A DNA stretch of 64,000 nucleotides from Parabacteroides sp. Marseille-P3160 (GTDB lineage Bacteria > Bacteroidota > Bacteroidia > Bacteroidales > Tannerellaceae): positions 1,267,315-1,331,314 of the forward strand of contig NZ_LT799418.1 in NCBI RefSeq assembly GCF_900162725.1. Direction: 5' to 3'. The notes under the pieces are model-generated. The model worked only from the letters and a program-made list of their open reading frames with translations. It ran no database searches and was not told the DNA's origin. Below are positions 35,914-44,463 of the stretch, one piece after another (positions within the stretch are counted from its first letter, which is position 1; every line of letters begins with the position of its first letter). The position numbers and the translations under genes were made by a program.

Positions 35914-36668
35914 TGAAAATAACTTTCTTGGGGACTGGTACTTCTACCGGCGTGCCGGAAATCGGCTGCCGGTGTGAAGTTTGTACCAGCAAAGATCCCC
36001 ACGACCGGCGGCTGCGTTCGTCCGCCCTGGTGGAGACCGGCGGCAAGAAATTGCTGATCGACTGCGGGCCGGATTTCCGCTGGCAGGCGCTTTCCAATGG
36101 AATCGACCGGATCGATTCCGTGCTGATTACGCACGAGCATTATGATCATGTGGGAGGCCTGGACGATTTACGCCCGTTTTGCCGGGAGTCGGCCATCGGC
36201 ATTTACGCGGAGGACTATGTGACGGACGCCATCATTTGCCGGATTCCCTATTGCTTCCGTTCAAACAAATATCCCGGCATACCGAACCTTGAACTTCATG
36301 CCATCCACCAACCTTTTGAGGCGGCGGGCGTGGAAGTGATTCCCATCCGGGTGATGCATGGGCGGCTGCCGATTTTCGGTTACCGCATCGGGCAATTGGC
36401 TTATCTGACCGACCTCAAATACCTGCCGGAAGAAGAATATGCGAAGTTGGAAGGGTTGGATGTGTTGGTTCTGAATGCTTTGCGGCGGGATGAAAAGCAT
36501 CCGACGCATGAGGGGTTATATACGGCGCTGGAGCAGATCGGCAGGATTCGTCCGAAGCGGGCTTACCTGATTCACATGAGCCATAAGATCGGGCTACAGG
36601 CGGATGCCGAGAAGGAACTTCCCTCCAACGTCTACTTTGCCTACGACGGGTTGTCGGTTACTTTTTAA
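35913..36668 (+). CDS. MBL-fold metal-dependent hydrolase (PhnP-like)
   Basis: 251 aa metallo-beta-lactamase fold protein. Seen: N-terminal GTGTSTGVPEIGCRCEVC, a PhnP-like segment with two close Cys that may hold structural zinc, metal site HEHYDH at 74-79, later MHGRLPIFGYR, LTDLKYL and the C-terminal LIHMSHKIG. PhnP-like members are cyclic phosphodiesterases, but this branch in Bacteroidetes has no proven role that I know of. Overlaps murB by one base, so co-translated. The 3' end overlaps nth on the other strand by 11 bp. Confidence 0.88.
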   Translation: MKITFLGTGTSTGVPEIGCRCEVCTSKDPHDRRLRSSALVETGGKKLLIDCGPDFRWQALSNGIDRIDSVLITHEHYDHVGGLDDLRPFCRESAIGIYAEDYVTDAIICRIPYCFRSNKYPGIPNLELHAIHQPFEAAGVEVIPIRVMHGRLPIFGYRIGQLAYLTDLKYLPEEEYAKLEGLDVLVLNALRRDEKHPTHEGLYTALEQIGRIRPKRAYLIHMSHKIGLQADAEKELPSNVYFAYDGLSVTF

Positions 36669-37305
36669 GGAATACTTCCGTATAATACCTGCACCAGGGA
36701 GTCAGACCGCATTCCGCACACTTCGGGCGGCGCGCCAGGCAGACATACCGTCCATGCAGAATCAGCCAATGATGCGCTCTCGGTATCAGTTTTTTCGGGA
36801 TATATTTTACCAGTTCTTTTTCGGTCGCCAGAGGCGTTTTGCTGCCGGTGGTCAACCCGATTCGGTTCGATACACGGAAAACATGCGTATCGACGGCCAT
36901 TGCCGGCTTATCATATACTACGGAGGCTATGACATTCGCCGTTTTTCTTCCCACACCGGGTAGTTTCTGCAATTCATCCACATCCGACGGGACAATGCCG
37001 TTGAATTCGCTCAACAGTTTCCGGGCCATTCCGACCAGATGTTTTGCCTTATTATTAGGATAGGAAACGCTCTTGATATATTCGTAGACTACTTCGGGAG
37101 TTGTTGCCGCCAATACTTCGGGGGTAGGGAACGTTTCATAAAGCGCTGGCGTAATCATATTCACCCGCTTATCGGTACATTGCGCCGATAAGATGACCGC
37201 GATTAATAATTGAAAAGGATCTTTGTAATGCAGTTCCGTCCCCACTACCGGCATATGCTCGGTAAACCATCCAATCACTCCTTTATACCGTTCTTCTTTT
37301 CTCAT
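36658..37305 (-). CDS. nth: Endonuclease III
   Basis: 215-aa DNA glycosylase/AP lyase for oxidised pyrimidines. Seen: AQCTDKRVN (41-49), helix-hairpin-helix LPGVGRKTANV with catalytic Lys about 121, catalytic Asp about 139 (VDTHVFR), and a [4Fe-4S] loop with Cys at 189, 196, 199 and 205 (C-X6-C-X2-C-X5-C). All key residues are present. Start ATG 37305 preceded by GAGGGA. Tail-to-tail overlap with the MBL gene. A long hairpin lies in its leader (37321-37351). Confidence 0.97.
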   Translation of the reverse strand: MRKEERYKGVIGWFTEHMPVVGTELHYKDPFQLLIAVILSAQCTDKRVNMITPALYETFPTPEVLAATTPEVVYEYIKSVSYPNNKAKHLVGMARKLLSEFNGIVPSDVDELQKLPGVGRKTANVIASVVYDKPAMAVDTHVFRVSNRIGLTTGSKTPLATEKELVKYIPKKLIPRAHHWLILHGRYVCLARRPKCAECGLTPWCRYYTEVFLKK

Positions 37306-37320
37306 TCCCTCTGTGTTTTT

Positions 37321-37351
37321 CCCCGGATGGCTCGGGGGGAGTCATCCGGGG
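37321..37351. other. 13-bp hairpin between pheS and nth
   Basis: CCCCGGATGGCTC / GAGTCATCCGGGG with a five-G loop and one G-T pair. No U-run follows in the nth direction, so it is not a standard terminator. It sits about 15 bases before the nth start and could slow ribosome entry, protect mRNA ends or weaken read-through from pheS. Confidence 0.5.
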
Positions 37352-37379
37352 AGATGGTAATGGATTTTAGGTATACAAC

Positions 37380-38399
37380 TTAATTGGCCGACTCAAACTG
37401 CTTCAGAAAACGGATATCATTTTCCGAAAACATGCGCAAGTCTTTCACTTGATATTTAAGGTTCGTTATTCTTTCTATTCCCATGCCCAAAGCATATCCG
37501 GAATATATCTTGCTATCGATGCCGCAATTCTCCAACACATTCGGATCTACCATTCCGCAACCGAGGATCTCCACCCAACCGGTATGTTTGCAGAAGGCGC
37601 ATCCCTTTCCTCCGCACAGGTTACAGGAGATATCCATTTCAGCGGAAGGTTCGGTGAAAGGGAAGTAAGACGGGCGCAGGCGGATTTTCGTCTCCGTCCC
37701 GAATAATTCTTTCGCCATGTAGAGAAGCGTTTGTTTCAAATCCGCAAAGGATACGTTCTTGTCGACATACAGAGCTTCCACCTGATGGAAGAAGCAGTGC
37801 GCGCGATAAGAGATGGCCTCGTTGCGATAGACGCGTCCCGGGCAGATAATGCGGATGGGCGGCTGCTGCCGTTCCATCACCCGCGTCTGTACGGAAGAGG
37901 TGTGGGTACGTAACAGGATGTCCGGCGAATGCTGGACGAAGAAGGTATCCTGCATGTCTCGCGCCGGATGATCTTCCGCGAAATTCAACGAGGTAAATAC
38001 GTGCCAGTCATCTTCTATTTCCGGTCCTTCGGCTATACTGAAACCCAGACGGGCGAATATGTCACAGATCTCTTTTTTTACGATCGAAAGCGGGTGGCGT
38101 GTTCCCAATGGAACCGGGTAAGCGGTGCGGGTCAAATCGATTTTCCGGTCATGGGCAGACGCATTTTCGAATTTCTCCCTCAGTTCGCCGATCCGTTGCT
38201 GCGCTTCCTCTTTCAGCTGGTTCAAAAGTATGCCGACTTCTCTTTTCTGGTCTGCCGTTACGTTACGGAAATCATTCATAAGCTGCGATATTTCGCCTTT
38301 TTTGCTTAAATATTTAATCCGTAAGGACTCCAGTTCCTCTGCATTCGCTGCCTTCAAATTCTCCACTTCACGAAGCAGAGATTTTATCTTATCGATCAT
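37380..38399 (-). CDS. pheS: Phenylalanine--tRNA ligase alpha subunit
   Basis: 339-aa catalytic subunit. N-terminal coiled coil (about 1-85) that binds tRNA, then the class II core: HPLSIVKKEI near 102, PGRVYRNEAISYRAHCFFHQVE near 187-208, and GYALGMGIERI near 301-311. An insertion with Cys 259, 262, 267 and 270 (CNLCGGKGCAFC) is a zinc ribbon I associate with Bacteroidetes PheS. pheT is not adjacent. A perfect -7 box lies upstream (38428-38435). nth follows 74 bp downstream. Confidence 0.97.
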   Translation of the reverse strand: MIDKIKSLLREVENLKAANAEELESLRIKYLSKKGEISQLMNDFRNVTADQKREVGILLNQLKEEAQQRIGELREKFENASAHDRKIDLTRTAYPVPLGTRHPLSIVKKEICDIFARLGFSIAEGPEIEDDWHVFTSLNFAEDHPARDMQDTFFVQHSPDILLRTHTSSVQTRVMERQQPPIRIICPGRVYRNEAISYRAHCFFHQVEALYVDKNVSFADLKQTLLYMAKELFGTETKIRLRPSYFPFTEPSAEMDISCNLCGGKGCAFCKHTGWVEILGCGMVDPNVLENCGIDSKIYSGYALGMGIERITNLKYQVKDLRMFSENDIRFLKQFESAN

Positions 38400-38427
38400 C
38401 TCTCGTTCCTGTTTTTAATTCAGCCTT

Positions 38428-38435
38428 CAAAGTTA
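38428..38435 (-). promoter_or_regulatory. -7 box of pheS
   Basis: TAACTTTG on the minus strand, exact TAnnTTTG. A TTG lies upstream, but with a 15-base spacer rather than 19-21. Confidence 0.5.
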
Positions 38436-38682
38436 GATATTTTTTTTAAACAAGAAACATAAATGCTTTCTTTTAACTATGAACTATGAACGATAGGCGC
38501 TATGCCGATCGGATTATTCAATGGGGGGAGTGCCCCGATCTTTTACCTTACGACCTGCATTGGGCAGTGTAATAACGAGGCCAGGACTTGCTTTTTCTCT
38601 TTTCAATCTGCATTAAAGCCTTCGTTTCTATTTTTATTATTATCTTCGTTCACTCATATTAGATGTAAGAAAGAGTCTCTGA

Positions 38683-39951
38683 ATGGAAATATTGATTGTT
38701 ATCGGCCTTATTTTATTAAATGGAGTCTTCTCCATGTCTGAAATAGCCTTAGTTTCTGCTCGAAAGTCCCGCTTGGAAATGGATGCCAAAAAAGGGAATA
38801 AGTCTGCTCAGATGGCCTTGAAATTATCCAATGAACCGGATCGTTTCTTATCGACGATCCAGATAGGAATCACCTTGATCGGGATTTTGACCGGATTGTA
38901 TTCGGGGGAGGCTTTTGCCGGCGATTTGGCTTTTCTGATCGGGCAGGTTTCTTTTTTGCAGGAATATGCCTTGGGTATTTCAAAAATAACGATCGTCGTG
39001 CTGGTCACTTATCTTACGTTGATCCTCGGAGAGCTGGTGCCCAAACGGATCGGGATGGGACGTGCGGAACAGGTCGCCATGTTGATGGCCAAGCCGATGT
39101 CGATTCTTTCCCTGATCGGCTCGCCTTTCGTCTGGCTATTGTCCAGGAGTACCAATCTGGTCGTCAATTTGCTGGGGATCGGAAAATCGGTGGATAACAA
39201 GGTGACGGAAGAAGAAATCAAGGCGATCGTAAGGGAAGGATTCGACGGCGGGGAAGTGCAGGAGGTCGAGCAGGATCTCGTAGAGCGTGTTTTCTATCTG
39301 GGGGATCGGAATGTCGGTTCCATCATGACGCACCGCAGCGATCTGGTCTGGCTGGATCTCAACGACAATACGGATGCGGTGCGGGATAAGGTAAAGGAGA
39401 ACCTGTATAATATCTATCCGGTCGCTTCCGGAAGATTCGATAATATCGTGGGGGTCGTCTACCTGAAAGACCTTTTCGGAAGGATAGACGAAAGTGATTT
39501 CTCCTTGACGCAGGCAATTCGCCCGGCCCAGTTCGTACCTGAGAACCTGAGCGTTTATAATGCGTTGGAGCAGTTTAAGAAGGCGCGGGTGAAGTATAGC
39601 CTGGTGACGGATGAATTCGGCGGCATACAGGGGATCGTTACCCTGAAGGATATTATGGAGGCCTTGATCGGACAGGTGCAGGAAGTCGGGGAAGAACAAG
39701 AAATCGTGCAGCGTAGCGACGGTACCTGGCTGGTGGACGGGCAATATTCCTTCTATGATTTCCTCGAATACTTCGATATGGAAGACCTGTACAACGAGCA
39801 TGATTACAATACGTTGAGCGGATTGATCCTGGAGATCCTGGAACGGGTGCCCAAAACCGGAGAAAAGCTAACCTGGCTATGCTTCGAATTTGAGATCGTG
39901 GACATGGACGGCGCCCGTATAGATAAAGTTTTGGTTCGTAAACTGAATTGA
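38683..39951 (+). CDS. CNNM/CorC-type membrane protein with CBS pair (hemolysin family)
   Basis: 422 aa. N-terminal DUF21/CNNM transmembrane domain (about 1-190, starts with LIVIGLILLNGVFSMSEIALVSARKSRLEMD). A CBS pair follows (about 205-330, GSIMTHRSDLVWLDL, VKYSLVTDEFGGIQGIVTLKDI). The CorC_HlyC domain closes it (about 345-420, WLVDGQYSFYDFLEYF). The family is linked to divalent cation (Mg/Co) export or homeostasis; 'hemolysin' is a historic label. Start at the ATG directly before the first membrane helix. Stands alone; no strong promoter motif recognised upstream. Confidence 0.93.
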   Translation: MEILIVIGLILLNGVFSMSEIALVSARKSRLEMDAKKGNKSAQMALKLSNEPDRFLSTIQIGITLIGILTGLYSGEAFAGDLAFLIGQVSFLQEYALGISKITIVVLVTYLTLILGELVPKRIGMGRAEQVAMLMAKPMSILSLIGSPFVWLLSRSTNLVVNLLGIGKSVDNKVTEEEIKAIVREGFDGGEVQEVEQDLVERVFYLGDRNVGSIMTHRSDLVWLDLNDNTDAVRDKVKENLYNIYPVASGRFDNIVGVVYLKDLFGRIDESDFSLTQAIRPAQFVPENLSVYNALEQFKKARVKYSLVTDEFGGIQGIVTLKDIMEALIGQVQEVGEEQEIVQRSDGTWLVDGQYSFYDFLEYFDMEDLYNEHDYNTLSGLILEILERVPKTGEKLTWLCFEFEIVDMDGARIDKVLVRKLN

Positions 39952-40022
39952 CCTCCCCTCTCTGTTTTTCTTGTTTTTTTGTTATTTTTCTGTTAAAATG
40001 TAAGGGATAGGCTTGGGAAACC

Positions 40023-40052
40023 TTTGTTTTCCGAGGAAAATTGTTATATTTG
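40023..40052 (+). promoter_or_regulatory. Promoter of the KamA-like gene
   Basis: TTTG at 40023-40026, an 18-base spacer and TATATTTG at 40045-40052: close to the full Bacteroidetes consensus. 56 bases before the start codon. Confidence 0.7.
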
Positions 40053-40108
40053 TCTACTTGTCCATACGGATACATTATTAACCATTAAACATAACAAGAG
40101 GAATAACT

Positions 40109-42253
40109 ATGGTAAAAAAAGATTACCTATTGTCCGATTTATCATTCTGCAGGGAATTATTCAACTGTGATTTCCCGCAATTGATAGCATTGGCCATTGA
40201 GAATGAAGATGCGGTATCATTCAAAAAGGCCTTGTCCTCTTATATATCCTCCTATGTTTCGACGAATGAGCAAGATTATGAATTAAGGAAAGCGGCGGAA
40301 GAGCGGATACGCCTTCTGATTCGGTACGACAACCGGACGGTAGACGAATTATCCACCGGGGAATCCCTGCCGATCCATACATTCACTTATTTCTGGCAGT
40401 TTCTGCGGGGCGAATTGGAAACGCCTGTTTCCCCCGATTTGTTTCTTGATTTGTATCATCAGTTTGTTGAGTTGGAACATCCCCATGCAGTTCATCCGGA
40501 ATGCGAGACGGTGAAAAAGCAGATGAGCCGCTGGCCTACCGGATTGGATAAAGAGGTGATTGCCGTCCGGGAGAAAAACAAAAAGAGGATTATAAAGGGA
40601 CTGATCCGCAAGATAGAACGAAGGGCTTCCGGCCATTCGAAATACCAATTCGAGCCGGATATGACTGAAGACGAAAAAACGGCGCGTGTCCGCGAATGGT
40701 GGGAAACCAGCCGTTTTCACCTGGCAATGGCAATTAAAAGCCCGACGGAACTGGACGCCTTCTTGGGCAATTCGCTTCCGGACGAAGTGATAGAGACGTT
40801 GATGAGGGCGAAAAGAAAGGGTATGCCTTTCTTTGTTACACCTTATTACCTATCCCTGTTGAACATTGAAAAGGAGGGGTACGACGATGCGACAATCCGC
40901 ACCTATATCCTTTATTCCGACAAACTGGTCGATACCTACGGCCGGATCAAGGCCTGGGAAAAGGAGGATGTCGTGGAAGCGGGAAAACCGAATGCCGCCG
41001 GCTGGTTGTTGCCCGAAGGGCATAATATCCACCGTCGCTATCCGGAAGTCGCTATCCTGATCCCGGATTCGATGGGGCGGGCCTGCGGAGGGCTTTGCGC
41101 TTCCTGCCAACGGATGTATGATTTCCAAAGCGAGCGCCTGAACTTCGATTTCGAGGCGCTGGAGCCCAAAGAGACATGGGATAAGAAGCTGCGGAGGCTG
41201 ATGCATTATTTTGAGGAAGATACCCAGCTACGGGATATTCTCATTACGGGCGGAGACGCCTTGATGAGCCAGGACAGTACGCTGCGAAAAATATTGGAGG
41301 CTGTCTATACGATGGCGGTACGCAAACGGAAAGCCAACGAGAAGCGCCCGGACGGGGAGAAGTATGCGGAACTTCAGCGGGTACGGCTGGGCTCCCGCCT
41401 TCCGGCTTACCTGCCTTTCCGTGTTACGGACGAGCTGGTCGGTATCCTGCGGGAATTCAAGGAAAAGGCTTCGGCTGTCGGAGTATCCCAGTTTTTCCTG
41501 CAGACGCATTTCCAGTCTCCGCTGGAAGTGACACCGGAAGCCCGGCGGGCGATCCGGGCGATCCGTTCGGCGGGCTGGATCCTGACGAACCAGTTGGTCT
41601 ATACGGTTTCCGCTTCCCGAAGGGGGCATACGGCAAAATTGCGCCAGACGCTGAACAAGGAAGGTGTCGTCTGTTATTATACTTTTTCGGTGAAAGGTTT
41701 CATGGAGAATTATAGAGTGTTTACCCCGATTGGCCGTTCGCTGCAGGAACAGCGGGAAGAGAAGATTTTCGGACGGGTACCGGAAGAGAAGAAGGAAGAA
41801 CTAAACCGGATTATCCGTCAACCGGAGTCGCTCGACAAAAGCCTTACAGCTTTCCTGAAAGAGAACCGACTGCTCTTTGCTTCAACCGACCGGAGCGTCC
41901 TGAACCTGCCGGCTATCGGTAAAAGTATGACGTTCCGTACCGTCGGATTGACGGAAGACGGCAAGCGGATTCTGAAGTTCAGCCACGACCACAGCCGCCG
42001 GCATAGTCCGATTATCGACCGGATGGCGGATATTTATATTGTGGAAAATAAATCCATTGCCGCTTATCTCAGGGAATTGCAGGCAATGGGAGAGGATGTC
42101 CGCGAATATGCTTCCATCTGGAATTATTCGGAAGGAGAAACCGAACCGCGTTTCCGGATTTTCGAATATCCGGGTTATACTTTTATCCCTACCGAAGAGA
42201 TGACAAACCTGGATCTCGGCGATAAGGACTTGTGCAAAGACATCAGCGCTTAG
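40109..42253 (+). CDS. KamA-family radical SAM protein with long N-terminal extension
   Basis: 714 aa, far longer than lysine 2,3-aminomutase (about 415). The radical SAM cluster motif CGGLCASC has Cys at 326, 330 and 333 (CX3CX2C), followed by ILITGGDALMSQD and the KamA-like stretch FLQTHFQSPLEVTPEA. A C-terminal NLPAIGKSMTF may correspond to the PLP-binding lysine region of aminomutases. The first 300 residues are helical and match nothing I recognise. So the reaction is probably SAM-based and maybe PLP-dependent, but the substrate is unknown. The stop interlocks with the convergent cvfB stop (4-bp overlap). Confidence 0.85.
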   Translation: MVKKDYLLSDLSFCRELFNCDFPQLIALAIENEDAVSFKKALSSYISSYVSTNEQDYELRKAAEERIRLLIRYDNRTVDELSTGESLPIHTFTYFWQFLRGELETPVSPDLFLDLYHQFVELEHPHAVHPECETVKKQMSRWPTGLDKEVIAVREKNKKRIIKGLIRKIERRASGHSKYQFEPDMTEDEKTARVREWWETSRFHLAMAIKSPTELDAFLGNSLPDEVIETLMRAKRKGMPFFVTPYYLSLLNIEKEGYDDATIRTYILYSDKLVDTYGRIKAWEKEDVVEAGKPNAAGWLLPEGHNIHRRYPEVAILIPDSMGRACGGLCASCQRMYDFQSERLNFDFEALEPKETWDKKLRRLMHYFEEDTQLRDILITGGDALMSQDSTLRKILEAVYTMAVRKRKANEKRPDGEKYAELQRVRLGSRLPAYLPFRVTDELVGILREFKEKASAVGVSQFFLQTHFQSPLEVTPEARRAIRAIRSAGWILTNQLVYTVSASRRGHTAKLRQTLNKEGVVCYYTFSVKGFMENYRVFTPIGRSLQEQREEKIFGRVPEEKKEELNRIIRQPESLDKSLTAFLKENRLLFASTDRSVLNLPAIGKSMTFRTVGLTEDGKRILKFSHDHSRRHSPIIDRMADIYIVENKSIAAYLRELQAMGEDVREYASIWNYSEGETEPRFRIFEYPGYTFIPTEEMTNLDLGDKDLCKDISA

Positions 42254-43080
42254 GCCAAGCGGATGCCTTGCGCCTCCAGGAGGATTCTCTTTTGCTTATA
42301 GAGGGCGCCGACCGCCTGCTTGAACGCCTTCTTGCTGCAATGAAAGAGTGCATGGATTTCTTCCGGATCGCTTTTGTCGCCGACCGGAAGGAAGCCGCCG
42401 TGCAGCCGCAGTGATTCGAGGATCATGCCGGCAATGCCTTCCACTTTTGCGTAGCCGAGCGGAACGATGCTTAGGTCGATTTTGCCATCCTCCCGGATCT
42501 CTTTGATGTATCCTTTCAGATGTTCCCCGATTTCTATCTTCCGGAAGACATCGTCGCGGTAAATAAGCCCGGAATGGAGATTGTTGATGACGGCCTTATA
42601 GCCGAATTCATTTTCCTCGAAGACCAGCAATTGTACCTCCTGGTTGTATTCATAGGGGGGAGGCGTGTTGTTGAGGTATTTCTCAATGCGGGCGGTTCCC
42701 ATGATACGTCCGGTGACCTCGTCTATGCGGATGAAAACCGTGTACCAACGGCCAGCCTGCATGGTCGATCGCTGTTCGCGGAAAGGAACGAACAAATCTT
42801 TCATGATTCCCCAATCGAGGAAAGCTCCGATTTCGTTCACCTCCCTCACCTGCAGGAATTGAAATTCACCGACTGTTGCTTTAGGGCGGGCAGTAGTCGC
42901 GATCAACCGTCCTTCATTATCGTGATAAATAAAAACTTCAATTTCGTCCCCAACTCCGGTATTCTGTGGTACGTAACGGGTGGGCAATAAGATCTCCTGT
43001 CCATCCCCGCCGTCCAGATACAACCCGAAGTCGACCGCTTTGACGACCTTCAGTCTATTATATTTTCCTACCTCTGCCAT
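42250..43080 (-). CDS. CvfB-like S1 RNA-binding protein
   Basis: 276 aa from ATG 43080. Tandem S1-like beta-barrels: about 5-60 (NRLKVVKAVDFGLYLDGGDG), about 65-130 (REVNEIGAFLDWGIMKDLFVPF) and about 140-210. A winged-helix end follows (DPEEIHALFHCSKKAFKQAVGALYKQKRI split over the last 50 residues). This is the CvfB/YitL layout; CvfB in Staphylococcus affects virulence gene expression through RNA binding. The upstream in-frame ATG at 43125 lies before the -7 box (43093-43100) and is rejected. ATG 43086 would give a nearly leaderless mRNA. Confidence 0.88.
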   Translation of the reverse strand: MAEVGKYNRLKVVKAVDFGLYLDGGDGQEILLPTRYVPQNTGVGDEIEVFIYHDNEGRLIATTARPKATVGEFQFLQVREVNEIGAFLDWGIMKDLFVPFREQRSTMQAGRWYTVFIRIDEVTGRIMGTARIEKYLNNTPPPYEYNQEVQLLVFEENEFGYKAVINNLHSGLIYRDDVFRKIEIGEHLKGYIKEIREDGKIDLSIVPLGYAKVEGIAGMILESLRLHGGFLPVGDKSDPEEIHALFHCSKKAFKQAVGALYKQKRILLEAQGIRLA

Positions 43081-43092
43081 AACCATTTTTTG

Positions 43093-43100
43093 CAAAGGTA
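43093..43100 (-). promoter_or_regulatory. -7 box of the cvfB-like gene
   Basis: TACCTTTG on the minus strand, exact TAnnTTTG, 12 bases before ATG 43080. The expected transcription start lies at or just before the possible starts, so the leader is extremely short. Confidence 0.6.
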
Positions 43101-43139
43101 AGGAATAATCAAAATAAAAAAGCATGTTGTATTTTTTCT

Positions 43140-43147
43140 TACCTTTG
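43140..43147 (+). promoter_or_regulatory. -7 box of the glycosyltransferase at 43175
   Basis: TACCTTTG, exact TAnnTTTG, 27 bases before the ATG. A TTG lies only 10 bases upstream, so no standard -33 element. Confidence 0.55.
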
Positions 43148-43174
43148 TTGCAATGACGTTATAATTCTTTCTTT

Positions 43175-44317
43175 ATGGGAAAAACAAAGATCGGTTTTGT
43201 TTCGGAAGCGGCGCCAACCGATAAGAGTGCCTGGTCGGGGACTACCAATAAATTGTACGAGCAAATATTCCAATGCGATGTGGAGGTCGTATGGATCCCT
43301 TTCAAAGTGAATTTCCTATCTTATTGTTATAAGGTATTCTTGTTTATAATCACCAGATTAACGGGGAAGCGATACTCGTTTTACCATACGATACCCGTTG
43401 CCCGGCAAATTTCCCGCTCGGTCGACCGGAAACTGCTGGAGTCCGTAGACCTGTTGTTTCTCCCCGGCGGTTCCTGCATCCTGTATGAATTGGAAACGGA
43501 TAAACCCATTATTTACTTGACGGATGCAACTTTTGCTTCTCTCTATAATTACTATCCGTTGGTCAGTAATTTTCTGCCTTTTAATGTCAGGCAAGGCAAT
43601 CTTCTCGAACAGAAAGCCTTGGATAAAGCGTGGCGGATCATTGTTTCGTCGGACTGGTGCAAAGAATCGGTCGTCAGGGACTATTCGATCGACCCGTCGA
43701 AAGTCGTCCTGATAGAATTTGGGGCGAATGTGGAAGAAAAAGATATCCCGGAACAGAAAGTACATTTTTCGGGCGGCAAGCTGAATCTCCTGTTTCTCGG
43801 AGTCGATTGGGACCGGAAAGGAGGTGACGTAGCCGTCGATTGTGTGGAGGCTTTAAACCGGATGGGGATACCTTCCGTCCTTCATGTGATGGGCACGGAC
43901 GTTCCCCAAAAGCATGAAAAGAAGGCCTTTATCCAAGCGCACGGCTTTTTGCGTAAAAGTGATCCGGAGGAATACCGGCAATTCATATCGGTCATTCGCC
44001 AATCCGATCTACTTTTGTTACCGACACGGGCGGAATGTTCCGCCATCGCCTTTTGCGAAGCTTCAGCCTATGGATTGCCGATCATTACCTACGACACCGG
44101 AGGTATCCCCAGTTATGTGGGGAATGGCGTAAACGGCTACCGGCTACCCCTGAGTGCCGGGGGAGAAGAGTTTGCCGCCCGGATTCAATCCGTCATGGAA
44201 AAGAAAGAACTTCCTCGTTTGGTCGAAGGTTGCCGGACGGCCTATGCCGATCGTTTGAATTGGCGGAAATGGCGCGAACACTTCGAACGCCTTATTCACT
44301 CAAATTCTATCCCGTAA
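43175..44317 (+). CDS. GT-B glycosyltransferase, family 4 type
   Basis: 380 aa, cytoplasmic or membrane-associated retaining glycosyltransferase. The N-terminal Rossmann domain has no signal peptide. The C-terminal donor domain carries NLLFLGVDWDRKGGDVAVDC (about 205-225), LLLPTRAECSAIAFCEASAYGLPI, with the E-x7-E pair, and YDTGGIPSYVGNGVNG. GC-richer than the polysaccharide genes that follow, so it may be core or an older part of the cluster. Acceptor and donor sugars unknown. Has its own -7 box. Confidence 0.9.
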   Translation: MGKTKIGFVSEAAPTDKSAWSGTTNKLYEQIFQCDVEVVWIPFKVNFLSYCYKVFLFIITRLTGKRYSFYHTIPVARQISRSVDRKLLESVDLLFLPGGSCILYELETDKPIIYLTDATFASLYNYYPLVSNFLPFNVRQGNLLEQKALDKAWRIIVSSDWCKESVVRDYSIDPSKVVLIEFGANVEEKDIPEQKVHFSGGKLNLLFLGVDWDRKGGDVAVDCVEALNRMGIPSVLHVMGTDVPQKHEKKAFIQAHGFLRKSDPEEYRQFISVIRQSDLLLLPTRAECSAIAFCEASAYGLPIITYDTGGIPSYVGNGVNGYRLPLSAGGEEFAARIQSVMEKKELPRLVEGCRTAYADRLNWRKWREHFERLIHSNSIP

Positions 44318-44463
44318 AAATTAGACCAGATTTCTCTCCCGGAAGTAATGCCCAGTTGGATGGTATGGGTCCCTTCGAGCCTTAACACAAAACAACTTTA
44401 CCTAAATTACCTATCTCCAGTTTGGCACTTAACCCCATCGCCTTAAATAGCTTTGTCTATGAT

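Noticed and set aside
38502-38741. 79-codon frame upstream of the CNNM gene
   Set aside because: Overlaps the CNNM start in another frame, and no domain or conserved motif is visible.
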